A stretch of 8,287 bases of DNA, from the NCBI RefSeq assembly GCF_965655635.1, contig NZ_CBFHHE010000052.1, positions 1 through 8,287 on the forward strand. The letters are read 5' to 3'. Below, in pieces: positions 1-7,210 of the stretch. The notes under the pieces are model-generated. The model worked only from the letters and a program-made list of their open reading frames with translations, did no database searches and was not told the origin of the DNA. The translations under genes and the position numbers were made by a program. Position 1 is the stretch's first letter. Every line of letters starts with the position of its first letter. This DNA comes from Nereida sp965655635. Its GTDB lineage: Bacteria > Pseudomonadota > Alphaproteobacteria > Rhodobacterales > Rhodobacteraceae.

Positions 1-1215
1 GCTTTTATGGGCAACTATGTCCAATCCAACTATGCAGATGCTATTCTGTACCAGCTGAACATGAACGGCCTGCAGGCTGACCGTCTGAGCTTTCAGGTCA
101 GCCGCGGCGCCCCTCGTGCCACCCCTGCTCCTACCCCTACGGATCGCCCCGTTGCCGCAGCGCCAAAAATGGATATGCAGGGCAATCCCCTCAACTCTCA
201 ATTCACGTTTGATACTTTTGTTGTGGGCAAGCCAAACGAGTTGGCTCATGCTGCTGCGCGCCGTGTCGCAGAGGGTGGCGATGTTACTTTTAACCCACTG
301 TTTTTATACGGTGGCGTAGGTCTAGGTAAGACCCACTTGATGCATGCGATCGCCCATGAGTTGCAAGCCCGTCAGCCTGAGAAGCGCGTGCTGTATCTAT
401 CAGCCGATCAATTCATGTACCGTTTCATCCAAGCGATCCGTAGCCGGAAAACCATGGACTTTAAGGCCATGCTGCATTCCGTTGATATTTTAATGATTGA
501 CGACGTGCAGTTTATTGCGGGTAAAGACAGCACACAGGAAGAGTTCTTCCATACTTTCAACGCGTTGATCAGTGCCAACAAACAGATCATTATTTCTGCA
601 GACCGTGCGCCTGGTGAAATTAAAGACCTTGAAGAGCGTATCAAGTCCCGCCTTCAGTCAGGTTTGATTGTGGACTTGCACCCCACGAACTTTGAGCTGC
701 GCCTTGGTATTCTGCAGTCCAAGGCCGAGATGTATGGCGCTTCTTATCCTGACGTGAAAATCAACGATGATGTGCTAGAGTTTCTGGCGCACCGTATCTC
801 AAAGAACGTCCGCGTTCTTGAGGGGGCGCTAACGCGCTTGTTCGCTTTTGCGCATCTCGTGGGCCGCCCTGTTGATCTTGAATTGGTGCAAGAATGTTTG
901 ACTGATACTCTTCGGGAAAGTGATCGCAAAGTAAGCATCGAAGAAATCCAGCGTGTCGTTTGTGATCATTATAATCTCCGCCAATCCGACTTGGTGGGTC
1001 CCAAACGCCTACGTGCTTTTGCACGGCCTCGTCAGGTGGCAATGTTCTTGGCCAAGACCATGACACAACGCTCATTGCCTGAAATCGGACGCAAGTTTGG
1101 TGGCCGTGACCACACAACAGTGATGCACGGGGTTAAGAAAATCACCGAGCTTTGTCAGATTGATAGCCATATTGCTGATGATCTGGAAATGCTACGTCGT
1201 ACTCTGGAAGCGTAG
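1..1215 (+). CDS. dnaA: Chromosomal replication initiator DnaA (5'-truncated by window edge)
   Basis: DnaA binds DnaA boxes at the origin, oligomerises with ATP and melts the duplex to start replication. The reading frame is open from base 1 (Ala-Phe precede the first ATG at 7), and that ATG lies inside domain I, so the true start is upstream of the window; about 404 residues are visible. In order: the end of domain I (about 1-95), a short Pro/Thr/Ala-rich linker domain II (about 96-190), the AAA+ domain III with Walker A GGVGLGKT at 310-333, Walker B LMIDD at 490-504, sensor I around ISADR (to 606) and the arginine-finger region ERIKSRLQSG at 634-663, then sensor II around RVLEGALTR. Domain IV follows, with the DnaA-box-binding signature GGRDHTTVMHG at 1099-1131. 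All key residues appear intact. It is followed after 93 bp by dnaN, as in most bacteria. Identification is secure; only the N-terminus is missing. Confidence 0.97.
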   Translation, partial: AFMGNYVQSNYADAILYQLNMNGLQADRLSFQVSRGAPRATPAPTPTDRPVAAAPKMDMQGNPLNSQFTFDTFVVGKPNELAHAAARRVAEGGDVTFNPLFLYGGVGLGKTHLMHAIAHELQARQPEKRVLYLSADQFMYRFIQAIRSRKTMDFKAMLHSVDILMIDDVQFIAGKDSTQEEFFHTFNALISANKQIIISADRAPGEIKDLEERIKSRLQSGLIVDLHPTNFELRLGILQSKAEMYGASYPDVKINDDVLEFLAHRISKNVRVLEGALTRLFAFAHLVGRPVDLELVQECLTDTLRESDRKVSIEEIQRVVCDHYNLRQSDLVGPKRLRAFARPRQVAMFLAKTMTQRSLPEIGRKFGGRDHTTVMHGVKKITELCQIDSHIADDLEMLRRTLEA

Positions 1216-1296
1216 CAGAAAAGCACTTGCTGCGAGCCTGTTATGAGGTAATCTGCCCGCTCTAGCACCGTGCTTAGTGCGGTCAGAATTGGCGGC

Positions 1297-1301
1297 AGGA
1301 G
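1297..1301 (+). promoter_or_regulatory. dnaN ribosome binding site (decides the start)
   Basis: AGGAG lies 7 bases before the ATG at 1309. This fixes the dnaN start there rather than at the in-frame ATG-like start at 1270, which would add 13 residues (MLSAVRIGGRSES) not expected on a beta clamp. The protein from 1309 begins MKLSIERATLL, a normal alphaproteobacterial DnaN N-terminus. Confidence 0.85.
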
Positions 1302-1308
1302 TGAGTCG

Positions 1309-2427
1309 ATGAAACTCAGCATTGAACGGGCCACGCTTTTAAAAGCAGTGAGCCAAGCGCAATCGGTTGTTGAGCGGCGCAATACAATTCCGATCCTTGC
1401 GAATGTTTTGATCGAGGCTGAAGGAAACAGCGTTTCTTTCCGTGCGACCGATCTTGATATCGAGGTTGTTGATAAAGCGGATGCCATGGTTGAGCGCGCT
1501 GGCGCGACGACTGTGTCTGCCGTGACATTGCATGAAATCGTTCGCAAATTGCCTGACGGTGCCATGGTTACTTTGACGGATGACAGTGCCGCTGGCCGAT
1601 TGACCGTTGAAGCTGGACGCTCCAATTTTAATCTCGCGACCCTGCCGAAAGAAGACTTTCCAGTTATGGCGTCGTCTGAGTATCAAACGAATTTCGGCGC
1701 TCCATCACCTGTGCTGCGCCGTTTGTTTGATAAATCAAAGTTCGCGATCAGTACCGAAGAAACACGGTATTATTTGAACGGTGTTTACCTGCATATCGCG
1801 GACAGTGATGGGGGTCATGTGCTCCGCGCAGTCGCGACTGACGGTCACCGCCTGGCGCGAATTGATGCGGATATGCCTGAGGGCGCGTCTGGCATGGCTG
1901 GCGTTATCGTGCCGCGCAAAACTGTTAACGAGCTGCGCAAACTTCTGGATGATGACGAAGTTCAGATCGCGGTGTCTGTCTCGGAGACAAAAATCCGGTT
2001 TGCGACACCTGCGATTACGCTGACGTCCAAAGTTATTGACGGCACATTTCCTGACTACACGCGCGTTATCCCACAGGGAAATACGCGCAAGATGGAAGTT
2101 GATGCAGCGGACTTTGCAAAGGCTGTTGACCGTGTGGCAACTGTATCCTCCGAGCGGAGCCGTGCTGTGAAGCTGCAGCTTGATGAAGACCGTTTGGTTC
2201 TGTCAGTGAACGCCCCCGATGCGGGCGCGGCCGAAGAAGAGCTTGCCGTTGCGTATGGGGATGAGCGTCTTGAGATTGGCTTCAACGCAAAATATCTGCT
2301 TGAAATCGCTAGTCAGGTAGACCGCGAGAATGCTGTCTTCTTGTTCAATTCAGCTGGCGATCCCACGCTGATGCGCGAAGGCAATGACCAATCGGCGATT
2401 TACGTCGTCATGCCGATGCGCGTGTGA
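1309..2427 (+). CDS. dnaN: DNA polymerase III subunit beta (sliding clamp)
   Basis: The gene encodes the ring-shaped clamp that tethers DNA polymerase III and other repair and replication proteins to DNA. It has 372 residues, the usual length, and makes up three tandem clamp folds of about 120 residues each. Visible landmarks are the N-terminal MKLSIERATLLKAVSQ, IPILANVLIEA (27-37), ATDLDIEV (46-53), the TDGHRLA motif (177-183) that forms part of the protein-binding pocket, and the C-terminal VMPMRV (367-372), which completes the same pocket. The start at 1309 is supported by AGGAG seven bases upstream. It sits 93 bp after dnaA and its TGA overlaps the GTG of recF, so dnaN and recF are probably translationally coupled. 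Co-transcription with dnaA is likely, although an internal promoter in the 93-bp gap cannot be excluded. Confidence 0.97.
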   Translation: MKLSIERATLLKAVSQAQSVVERRNTIPILANVLIEAEGNSVSFRATDLDIEVVDKADAMVERAGATTVSAVTLHEIVRKLPDGAMVTLTDDSAAGRLTVEAGRSNFNLATLPKEDFPVMASSEYQTNFGAPSPVLRRLFDKSKFAISTEETRYYLNGVYLHIADSDGGHVLRAVATDGHRLARIDADMPEGASGMAGVIVPRKTVNELRKLLDDDEVQIAVSVSETKIRFATPAITLTSKVIDGTFPDYTRVIPQGNTRKMEVDAADFAKAVDRVATVSSERSRAVKLQLDEDRLVLSVNAPDAGAAEEELAVAYGDERLEIGFNAKYLLEIASQVDRENAVFLFNSAGDPTLMREGNDQSAIYVVMPMRV

Positions 2428-3521
2428 GTGAACTTCATCTTTCACGCCTGAGCCTGTCCCATTTTAGATCGCACAAACGCGCTGTCGTTGAGTGTGATGC
2501 GCGGCCTGTGGCAATATTTGGCGCAAACGGTGCCGGAAAAACTAACCTGATTGAAGCGGTAAGCTTACTGTCGCCAGGACGTGGTTTGCGCCGCGCATCT
2601 GCCGAGGCCATGACCCGCCGTCCAGAGGCATTGGGCTGGAAGGTGACTGGTGAACTATCTGCTTCGGGTCAAAGTTATGAGGTAGAGACGTGGTCAAAAG
2701 ATCACGCTGCCCGCCAAGTTAAAATTGATGGCAAAGCGGCCACCCAGATAGCGCTTGGACAGATTGCACGGGTCTTGTGGTTGATCCCAGCGATGGACCG
2801 TCTTTGGATTGAGGGCGCAGATGGGCGTCGTCGTTTTCTAGACCGCATGGCCATGAGCTTCCACCCGACACATGCGGAAGCAACCCTGTCATATGAAAAA
2901 GCTATGCGCGAGCGGAACCGCCTTCTGAAGGATATGGTTCAGGATCCACATTGGTATCGTGCGCTTGAAGTGCAGATGGCGGATAGCGGCATGGCCATTA
3001 TGCGCAATCGGCGTGATGCGGTCATGAAGCTGACGGCAGCACAGGAAGCGGCGCAGACAAGTTTTCCGACAGCGACGCTATCGTTGCTTGAGGTCGAGGA
3101 CGCGCCGATTGGCAATGAGGATGACTTGCTGCAAGCATTTCAAGGCAGTCGTGCGCAAGATTTACGGGCAGGGCGCACGCTGGTGGGTCCTCATCGCAGT
3201 GATCTTGATGCGGTTTATGCGGTCAAAGACGTTCCTGCGCGAGATTGTTCAACAGGTGAGCAGAAAGCGCTGTTAATCTCGCTGATCTTAGCGAATGCGC
3301 GGGCGCTTATTGCCGATGTTGGTGCGCCGCCTCTACTGTTGTTGGACGAAGTAGCGGCACACCTTGATGCAGGACGCCGTGCGGCACTTTATGATGAAAT
3401 AACTGCCTTGGGCGCGCAGGCGTGGATGACGGGGACAGAACCACATTTGTTTGATGCATTGGGAGAGCGGGCAACGTACCTTGAAGTTGACGCGGATACA
3501 GTGCGCGAAGCGAGCGTTTAG
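2424..3521 (+). CDS. recF: DNA replication/repair protein RecF
   Basis: RecF is an SMC/ABC-type ATPase that binds gapped DNA with RecO and RecR and helps load RecA onto single-stranded gaps at stalled forks; it acts in the cytoplasm on the nucleoid. It has 365 residues, the normal length. The Walker A motif is GANGAGKT at residues 33-40, the ABC signature region is STGEQKALL starting at 276, and Walker B is LLLLDE at 304-309, followed by a D-loop (HLD at 313-315). The N-terminal LHLSRLSLSHFRSHK is typical of RecF (LxxFRxxxxxxL type). The start is GTG at 2424, whose last two bases form the dnaN stop (GTGA overlap). No good Shine-Dalgarno sequence precedes it, which fits translational coupling to dnaN. 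Two genes unrelated to repair follow before gyrB, the VOC gene only 16 bp away. Confidence 0.95.
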   Translation: MSELHLSRLSLSHFRSHKRAVVECDARPVAIFGANGAGKTNLIEAVSLLSPGRGLRRASAEAMTRRPEALGWKVTGELSASGQSYEVETWSKDHAARQVKIDGKAATQIALGQIARVLWLIPAMDRLWIEGADGRRRFLDRMAMSFHPTHAEATLSYEKAMRERNRLLKDMVQDPHWYRALEVQMADSGMAIMRNRRDAVMKLTAAQEAAQTSFPTATLSLLEVEDAPIGNEDDLLQAFQGSRAQDLRAGRTLVGPHRSDLDAVYAVKDVPARDCSTGEQKALLISLILANARALIADVGAPPLLLLDEVAAHLDAGRRAALYDEITALGAQAWMTGTEPHLFDALGERATYLEVDADTVREASV

Positions 3522-3525
3522 TAAT

Positions 3526-3529
3526 GGAG
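3526..3529 (+). promoter_or_regulatory. RBS of the VOC gene (selects GTG start at 3538)
   Basis: GGAG lies 8 bases before GTG 3538. The same frame stays open far upstream inside recF (to an ATG at 3451), but those codons overlap recF and give unrelated sequence. A GTG at 3529 overlaps the SD itself. Starting at 3538 leaves a 16-bp gap after recF and gives a protein beginning MQANRVTLITLGV, the normal start of the first beta-strand of a VOC domain. Confidence 0.7.
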
Positions 3530-3537
3530 TGGGTGCA

Positions 3538-3954
3538 GTGCAGGCAAACAGAGTTACGTTAATCACTTTAGGTGTCGCCGATTTGGCTGTGTCGAAAGCT
3601 TTCTACGCGGCGCTTGGTTGGGTTTTGGAAGAAGCGACGGATGATGTCGCTTTCTACGATATCGGCGGCGCTAAGTTTGGGCTCTACAGTCTTGGGAAAA
3701 TGGCTGAAGATCTTGATTTGAGCATCGACGATTTGGGGTGTGGCGCGTCAAATCTGTCACAAAACTACCCAACCGAGGCCGAAGTCGATGCGGCGTATGA
3801 CTTGGCATTAAGTGCAGGCGCCAAACCTGTGAAGAAACCAGCGGCTATCTTTTGGGGCGGCTATTCTGGGGCGTTCGCTGATCCAGATGGCCATGTTTGG
3901 GAGGTCGCGTGTAATCCGTTTTGGCCGCTCAATGACGAAGGGCACATTGCATGA
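3538..3954 (+). CDS. VOC (glyoxalase/bleomycin-resistance/dioxygenase-fold) family protein
   Basis: The protein has 138 residues and a single VOC domain, so it probably works as a dimer. Recognisable elements are RVTLITLGVADL and SKAFYAALGW (first beta-alpha unit, 5-28), DVAFYDIGGAKFGLYSL (36-52), the AEVDAAYDLALSAGAKPVKKP segment (81-101), the family hallmark FWGGYSGAFADPDGHVWEVACNP (105-127) and FWPL (128-131). By eye alignment with metal-dependent glyoxalase I, only the last of the four metal-ligand positions is retained (E122). The others appear to be Leu8, Gly48 and Asn72, so it may not be a classical metal-dependent glyoxalase. The substrate is unknown; family members include glyoxalases, dioxygenases and antibiotic-binding proteins. 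Its ATGA overlap with the exporter gene downstream suggests they are translated together. Family assignment is firm; function is not. Confidence 0.88.
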   Translation: MQANRVTLITLGVADLAVSKAFYAALGWVLEEATDDVAFYDIGGAKFGLYSLGKMAEDLDLSIDDLGCGASNLSQNYPTEAEVDAAYDLALSAGAKPVKKPAAIFWGGYSGAFADPDGHVWEVACNPFWPLNDEGHIA

Positions 3955-4571
3955 CCATCGATTTGGCGGGCGCGCTTCTTTATGCGGGCTCGCTGCTTGT
4001 CTTGTTCATGACGCCCGGACCCGTTTGGGTGGCTTTGATTGCCCGTGGGTTATCTGGTGGATTTCAGTCCGCTTGGCCGCTCGCCCTTGGTGTGGCTTTG
4101 GGTGACTTCCTGTGGCCAATCGTGGCCATTTTTGGCGTGTCTGTCTTTGTCACTCAGTTTGAGGAATTTATGATTGTCCTGCGATATGCGGCTTCGATCA
4201 TATTTTTTGTTATGGGATACTCTCTGATCCGTAATTATGACCGCGCCCTTGGCTCAGACAGCAGGTTAACTCGACCCGGCATGATGGCGGGGTTTGTGGC
4301 CGGTATTGCGGTGATCATCGGCAATCCCAAGGCGATCTTGTTCTATGTTGGCGTCTTACCGGGGTTCTTTGATCTGACGCAGGTAACGTGGCGCGATGCG
4401 TTTATGATTTGTACATTGTCGTTTGTTGTTCCGCTGACAGGCAACATAATTTTGGCCGTATTTGTCGAGCGAATCCGCGCAGTCTTGACCTCTCAAACAG
4501 GCCTAAAACGGATCAATCTGACCAGTGGAGTATTGCTGATTTTGGTTGGGTTGGTCATTCCGTTTACCTGA
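3951..4571 (+). CDS. LysE/RhtB-family amino-acid-type exporter
   Basis: This is a 206-residue inner-membrane protein of the LysE superfamily, whose characterised members export amino acids such as lysine, homoserine and threonine; the substrate here cannot be told from sequence. Hydrophobic stretches lie at about residues 5-20, 42-66, 75-92, 111-124, 127-139, 151-171 and 190-204, consistent with the six-helix fold of the family. The N-terminal signature MTPGPVWVALIARGLSGG (20-37) followed by ALGVALGD, and the second-half motif GNPKAILFYVGVLPGFF (124-140), are diagnostic. The start ATG at 3951 overlaps the stop of the VOC gene (ATGA), indicating translational coupling and a shared transcript with recF and the VOC gene. 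Base composition resembles the core genes, with no sign of recent transfer. An export or detoxification role together with the VOC protein is possible but is inference. Confidence 0.88.
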   Translation: MTIDLAGALLYAGSLLVLFMTPGPVWVALIARGLSGGFQSAWPLALGVALGDFLWPIVAIFGVSVFVTQFEEFMIVLRYAASIIFFVMGYSLIRNYDRALGSDSRLTRPGMMAGFVAGIAVIIGNPKAILFYVGVLPGFFDLTQVTWRDAFMICTLSFVVPLTGNIILAVFVERIRAVLTSQTGLKRINLTSGVLLILVGLVIPFT

Positions 4572-4592
4572 CGCAAAATATAGCGGTGAGGC

Positions 4593-4621
4593 GTGACAAT
4601 CAGCGCTAAACCTCGTATAAA
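4593..4621 (+). promoter_or_regulatory. Predicted sigma70-type promoter of gyrB
   Basis: A -35-like GTGACA (4593-4598) and a -10-like TATAAA (4616-4621) are separated by exactly 17 bases; each matches the consensus at five of six positions. Transcription would begin near 4628, giving a leader of about 20 nucleotides that carries the gyrB ribosome binding site. It lies in the 77-bp gap between the exporter gene and gyrB, so gyrB can be expressed independently of the recF group. It is predicted from sequence only. Confidence 0.6.
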
Positions 4622-4639
4622 AGTGTGAAAATACGAGGT
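4610..4639. repeat. Perfect 9-bp inverted repeat over the gyrB -10 element and RBS
   Basis: ACCTCGTAT (4610-4618) and ATACGAGGT (4631-4639) are exact reverse complements with a 12-base centre; the two arms are 21 bp apart centre to centre, about two helical turns. The left arm overlaps the first three bases of the predicted -10 and the right arm contains the gyrB Shine-Dalgarno GAGGT. As DNA it could be an operator for a dimeric regulator. As RNA, in transcripts reading through from the exporter gene, it would form a hairpin hiding the SD. A transcript from the predicted gyrB promoter would contain only the right arm. Confidence 0.75.
4635..4639 (+). promoter_or_regulatory. gyrB ribosome binding site (decides the start)
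   Basis: GAGGT lies 9 bases before ATG 4649, supporting that start over the in-frame GTG at 4625. The GTG would add eight residues and place the SD inside the coding sequence. The site is the right arm of the inverted repeat at 4610-4639, so its access could be controlled. Confidence 0.75.
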
Positions 4640-4648
4640 AACAATCGC

Positions 4649-7063
4649 ATGTCCGACACGCCAGTCACACCGCAGGAATACGGTGCCGATTCTATTAAGG
4701 TTCTCAAGGGGTTAGAGGCTGTTCGTAAGCGCCCTGGAATGTATATCGGCGATACCGATGACGGTTCTGGTCTGCACCACATGGTCTACGAGGTCGTTGA
4801 TAACGGGATTGACGAGGCGCTGGCCGGTCATGCGGATTATGTCACGGTTACAATTCACGATGACTCGAGCATTTCGGTTCGTGACAACGGCCGCGGCATT
4901 CCTGTTGGAATGCACGAAGAAGAAGGTGTTTCTGCAGCAGAAGTCATCATGACACAGCTGCACGCAGGCGGTAAGTTTGACAGCAATTCCTACAAGGTTT
5001 CGGGCGGCCTTCACGGTGTTGGTGTGTCGGTTGTAAATGCATTGTCGGATTGGCTTGAGCTGCGTGTATGGCGTGATGGGTCCGAGCATATCGCACGGTT
5101 TGAGCGCGGCGATACAGTCAAACATCTTGAGCGGGTAGGCCCCTCTGAAGAGACAGGTACTGAGGTGCGTTTTCTTTCGTCTCTAGAGACGTTCAGCAAT
5201 CTTGATTACAGTTTTGAAACCCTTGAAAAGCGGCTGCGCGAACTGGCGTTTTTGAACTCGGGTGTGCGGATCATCTTGGTTGATGAGCGTCCTGCAGAAG
5301 CATTGAAGAGTGAGTTGTTTTACGACGGTGGCGTGAAAGAATTCGTTAAATATTTGGATCGCTCAAAGTCTTCTGTGATGGACACGCCCATCTACGTTAA
5401 AGGTGAAAAAGACGACATCGGCGTTGAAGTCGCGATGTGGTGGAATGACAGCTATCACGAGAATGTGCTGCCATTCACCAACAACATTCCGCAGCGTGAT
5501 GGTGGCACCCACATGGCGGGTTTCCGTAGTGCGTTGACGCGGACTATTCAAAAATATGCCCAAGATACAGGCATCGCCAAACGTGAAAAGGTGAACTTTA
5601 CGGGTGATGATGCCCGTGAAGGGCTGACCTGCGTTTTGTCGGTAAAAGTGCCGGATCCGAAATTCTCTAGCCAAACCAAAGACAAACTTGTGTCGTCCGA
5701 AGTCCGCCCTGCAGTTGAAAGCCTTGTGGGAGAGAAACTTCTCGAGTGGTTCGGCGAGAACCCCAATGAGGCCAAGATTGTTGTCGGCAAAATCATTGAG
5801 GCGGCAATGGCGCGAGAGGCTGCGCGCAAAGCCCGTGAACTGACGCGTCGCAAGACGGCCATGGATGTAAATTTCCTTGCGGGTAAACTGAAAGACTGTT
5901 CGGAAAAAGACCCGTCAAAAACTGAAGTTTTCCTCGTCGAGGGTGACTCTGCGGGGGGCTCAGCGCAGACTGGCCGTGACCGTCAGACGCAAGCTATTTT
6001 GCCCCTGAAAGGTAAGATTTTGAACGTTGAGCGCGCGCGTTTTGATCGCATGCTTGGCAGCCAAGAGATTGGTAATCTTGTGATGGCGCTTGGTACTGGC
6101 ATTGGCCGTGACGAGTTCAACATTGAAAAGTTGCGCTACCACAAAATCGTCATCATGACCGATGCGGACGTTGATGGTGCCCACATTCGGACGCTCTTGT
6201 TGACGTTCTTCTTCCGTCAGATGCCTGAGTTGATCGAAAAGGGTTACCTCTACATTGCGCAACCACCGCTTTACAAAGTGGCACGCGGTAAGTCCGAAGT
6301 TTACCTAAAAGACCAAGCGGCGATGGATGATTACCTCATTGACCAAGGGATCGACGGTGCTGTTTTGCAGTTACAATCGGGTGAAGAGATTTCAGGTCAA
6401 GATTTGCGCCGTGTCGTCGAAGATGCGCGTCAAGTGCGCCGAGTGCTGGAGGCATTCCCAACCCACTATCCGCGTCATATTCTTGAGCAAGCTGCGATCG
6501 CTGGGGCGTTTGTGCCGGGCGTTCTGGACGCCGATTTGCAGGGCGTTGCGGACAAAGTCGCAGAGCGTTTGAACTTGATTGCGCTTGAGTACGAGCGCGG
6601 CTGGACGGGCCGCCCAACCCAAGACAAAGGCATGCGTTTGACCCGAATTTTACGCGGCGTTGAGGAAGCGCGGGTTCTAGACGGGCCTATGCTGCGCAGC
6701 GGTGAATCGCGTCGGACCGGCACGATGACTGAGGCGCTTCAAGAAGTATATAGCCTGCCTGCCAAGTTGTATCGCAAAGATCGTACCGTACCAATTTACG
6801 GTCCGCTTGATCTGTTGGCTGCTGTCCTTGAAGAGGGCGAAAAAGGTCTGTCGCTGCAGCGCTACAAAGGTCTAGGGGAAATGAACCCTGATCAGCTTTG
6901 GGAGACGACTCTGGATCCTGATGCGCGGACCCTGTTGCAAGTCAAAATTGAAGACGTGGCAGATGCAGATGACATCTTTACAAAGCTGATGGGGGACGTC
7001 GTTGAGCCGCGTCGCGACTTTATTCAGAACAACGCGTTGTCGGTTGAAAACCTCGATTTTTAA
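4649..7063 (+). CDS. gyrB: DNA gyrase subunit B
   Basis: GyrB is the ATPase and Toprim subunit of gyrase (A2B2), which introduces negative supercoils using ATP. From ATG 4649 it has 804 residues, the length of long proteobacterial GyrB. The GHKL ATPase domain shows YEVVDNGIDEALAG (47-60, with catalytic-type Glu48), RDNGRGIP (78-85, Asp79 for adenine), the GGLHGVGVSVVNALS lid (119-133) and the QTK loop (342-344). The transducer follows to about residue 400. The Toprim domain has EGDSAGGSA (431-439) and MTDADVDGAH (503-512) with the metal-binding acids Glu431, Asp505 and Asp507. About 170 residues (roughly 550-720) form the insertion typical of Gram-negative GyrB, and the tail carries QRYKGLGEMNP (737-747). 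The protein looks complete and ordinary. What is unusual lies upstream: a dyad over its promoter and RBS, and two non-replication genes separating it from recF. Confidence 0.98.
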   Translation: MSDTPVTPQEYGADSIKVLKGLEAVRKRPGMYIGDTDDGSGLHHMVYEVVDNGIDEALAGHADYVTVTIHDDSSISVRDNGRGIPVGMHEEEGVSAAEVIMTQLHAGGKFDSNSYKVSGGLHGVGVSVVNALSDWLELRVWRDGSEHIARFERGDTVKHLERVGPSEETGTEVRFLSSLETFSNLDYSFETLEKRLRELAFLNSGVRIILVDERPAEALKSELFYDGGVKEFVKYLDRSKSSVMDTPIYVKGEKDDIGVEVAMWWNDSYHENVLPFTNNIPQRDGGTHMAGFRSALTRTIQKYAQDTGIAKREKVNFTGDDAREGLTCVLSVKVPDPKFSSQTKDKLVSSEVRPAVESLVGEKLLEWFGENPNEAKIVVGKIIEAAMAREAARKARELTRRKTAMDVNFLAGKLKDCSEKDPSKTEVFLVEGDSAGGSAQTGRDRQTQAILPLKGKILNVERARFDRMLGSQEIGNLVMALGTGIGRDEFNIEKLRYHKIVIMTDADVDGAHIRTLLLTFFFRQMPELIEKGYLYIAQPPLYKVARGKSEVYLKDQAAMDDYLIDQGIDGAVLQLQSGEEISGQDLRRVVEDARQVRRVLEAFPTHYPRHILEQAAIAGAFVPGVLDADLQGVADKVAERLNLIALEYERGWTGRPTQDKGMRLTRILRGVEEARVLDGPMLRSGESRRTGTMTEALQEVYSLPAKLYRKDRTVPIYGPLDLLAAVLEEGEKGLSLQRYKGLGEMNPDQLWETTLDPDARTLLQVKIEDVADADDIFTKLMGDVVEPRRDFIQNNALSVENLDF

Positions 7064-7210
7064 ATTTTCCGGCCGGCTACTTTAGAGTTCTGATATCCCA
7101 ATTAGGATGTAAAAGATTACTTTGATTAAGTTAAAATCTTTGAATTTTTCTCTTAAAATACGGTAATTAAAGGATCACAATCAGACTAACGGGCTAACTC
7201 TTCAAACAGT
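7064..7210. other. AT-rich convergent intergenic region
   Basis: These 147 bp lie between the ends of gyrB (+) and the CcmE-like gene (-). An 8-bp palindrome CCGGCCGG sits six bases after the gyrB stop (7069-7076); the rest is very AT-rich (about 25% GC over 7081-7140 by hand count). A transcription terminator is expected here for both genes, but I find no GC-rich hairpin followed by a T-run. The best stem, AAAGATT (7112-7118) with AATCTTT (7135-7141), is weak. No gene is visible. Confidence 0.5.

Noticed and set aside
408..1117. Antisense and out-of-frame open frames inside dnaA (for example 408-644 and 761-1117 on the - strand)
   Set aside because: They lie wholly inside an intact, well-conserved dnaA, have no recognisable motifs and read as frame shadows.
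1227..1254. TTGCTG with TAATCT, 16 bases apart, as a dnaN promoter
   Set aside because: The match to consensus is poor, especially in the -10, and dnaN is commonly co-transcribed with dnaA.
3451..3537. Upstream extension of the VOC gene into recF
   Set aside because: The extra residues overlap recF in another frame and do not resemble a VOC N-terminus; GTG 3538 has its own SD.
4581..4608. TAGCG (4581-4585) and CGCTA (4604-4608) flanking the gyrB -35
   Set aside because: A 5-bp inverted repeat with an 18-base gap is expected by chance; it is noted only because it nests beside the strong 9-bp dyad.
4388..4609. A 73-codon + strand open frame overlapping the end of the exporter gene and the gyrB promoter gap
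   Set aside because: It mostly overlaps the exporter in another frame, shows no protein-like conservation, and would run through the predicted gyrB promoter.
4625..4648. GTG at 4625 as the gyrB start, adding eight residues
   Set aside because: The GAGGT at 4635-4639 is well placed for ATG 4649, and MSDTP is a normal GyrB beginning; the GTG would also overlap the predicted transcription start.
7111..7150. AAAGATT / AATCTTT hairpin as a terminator between the convergent genes
   Set aside because: Seven mostly A-T pairs with a 16-base loop and only a short interrupted T stretch are too weak to call in such AT-rich DNA.
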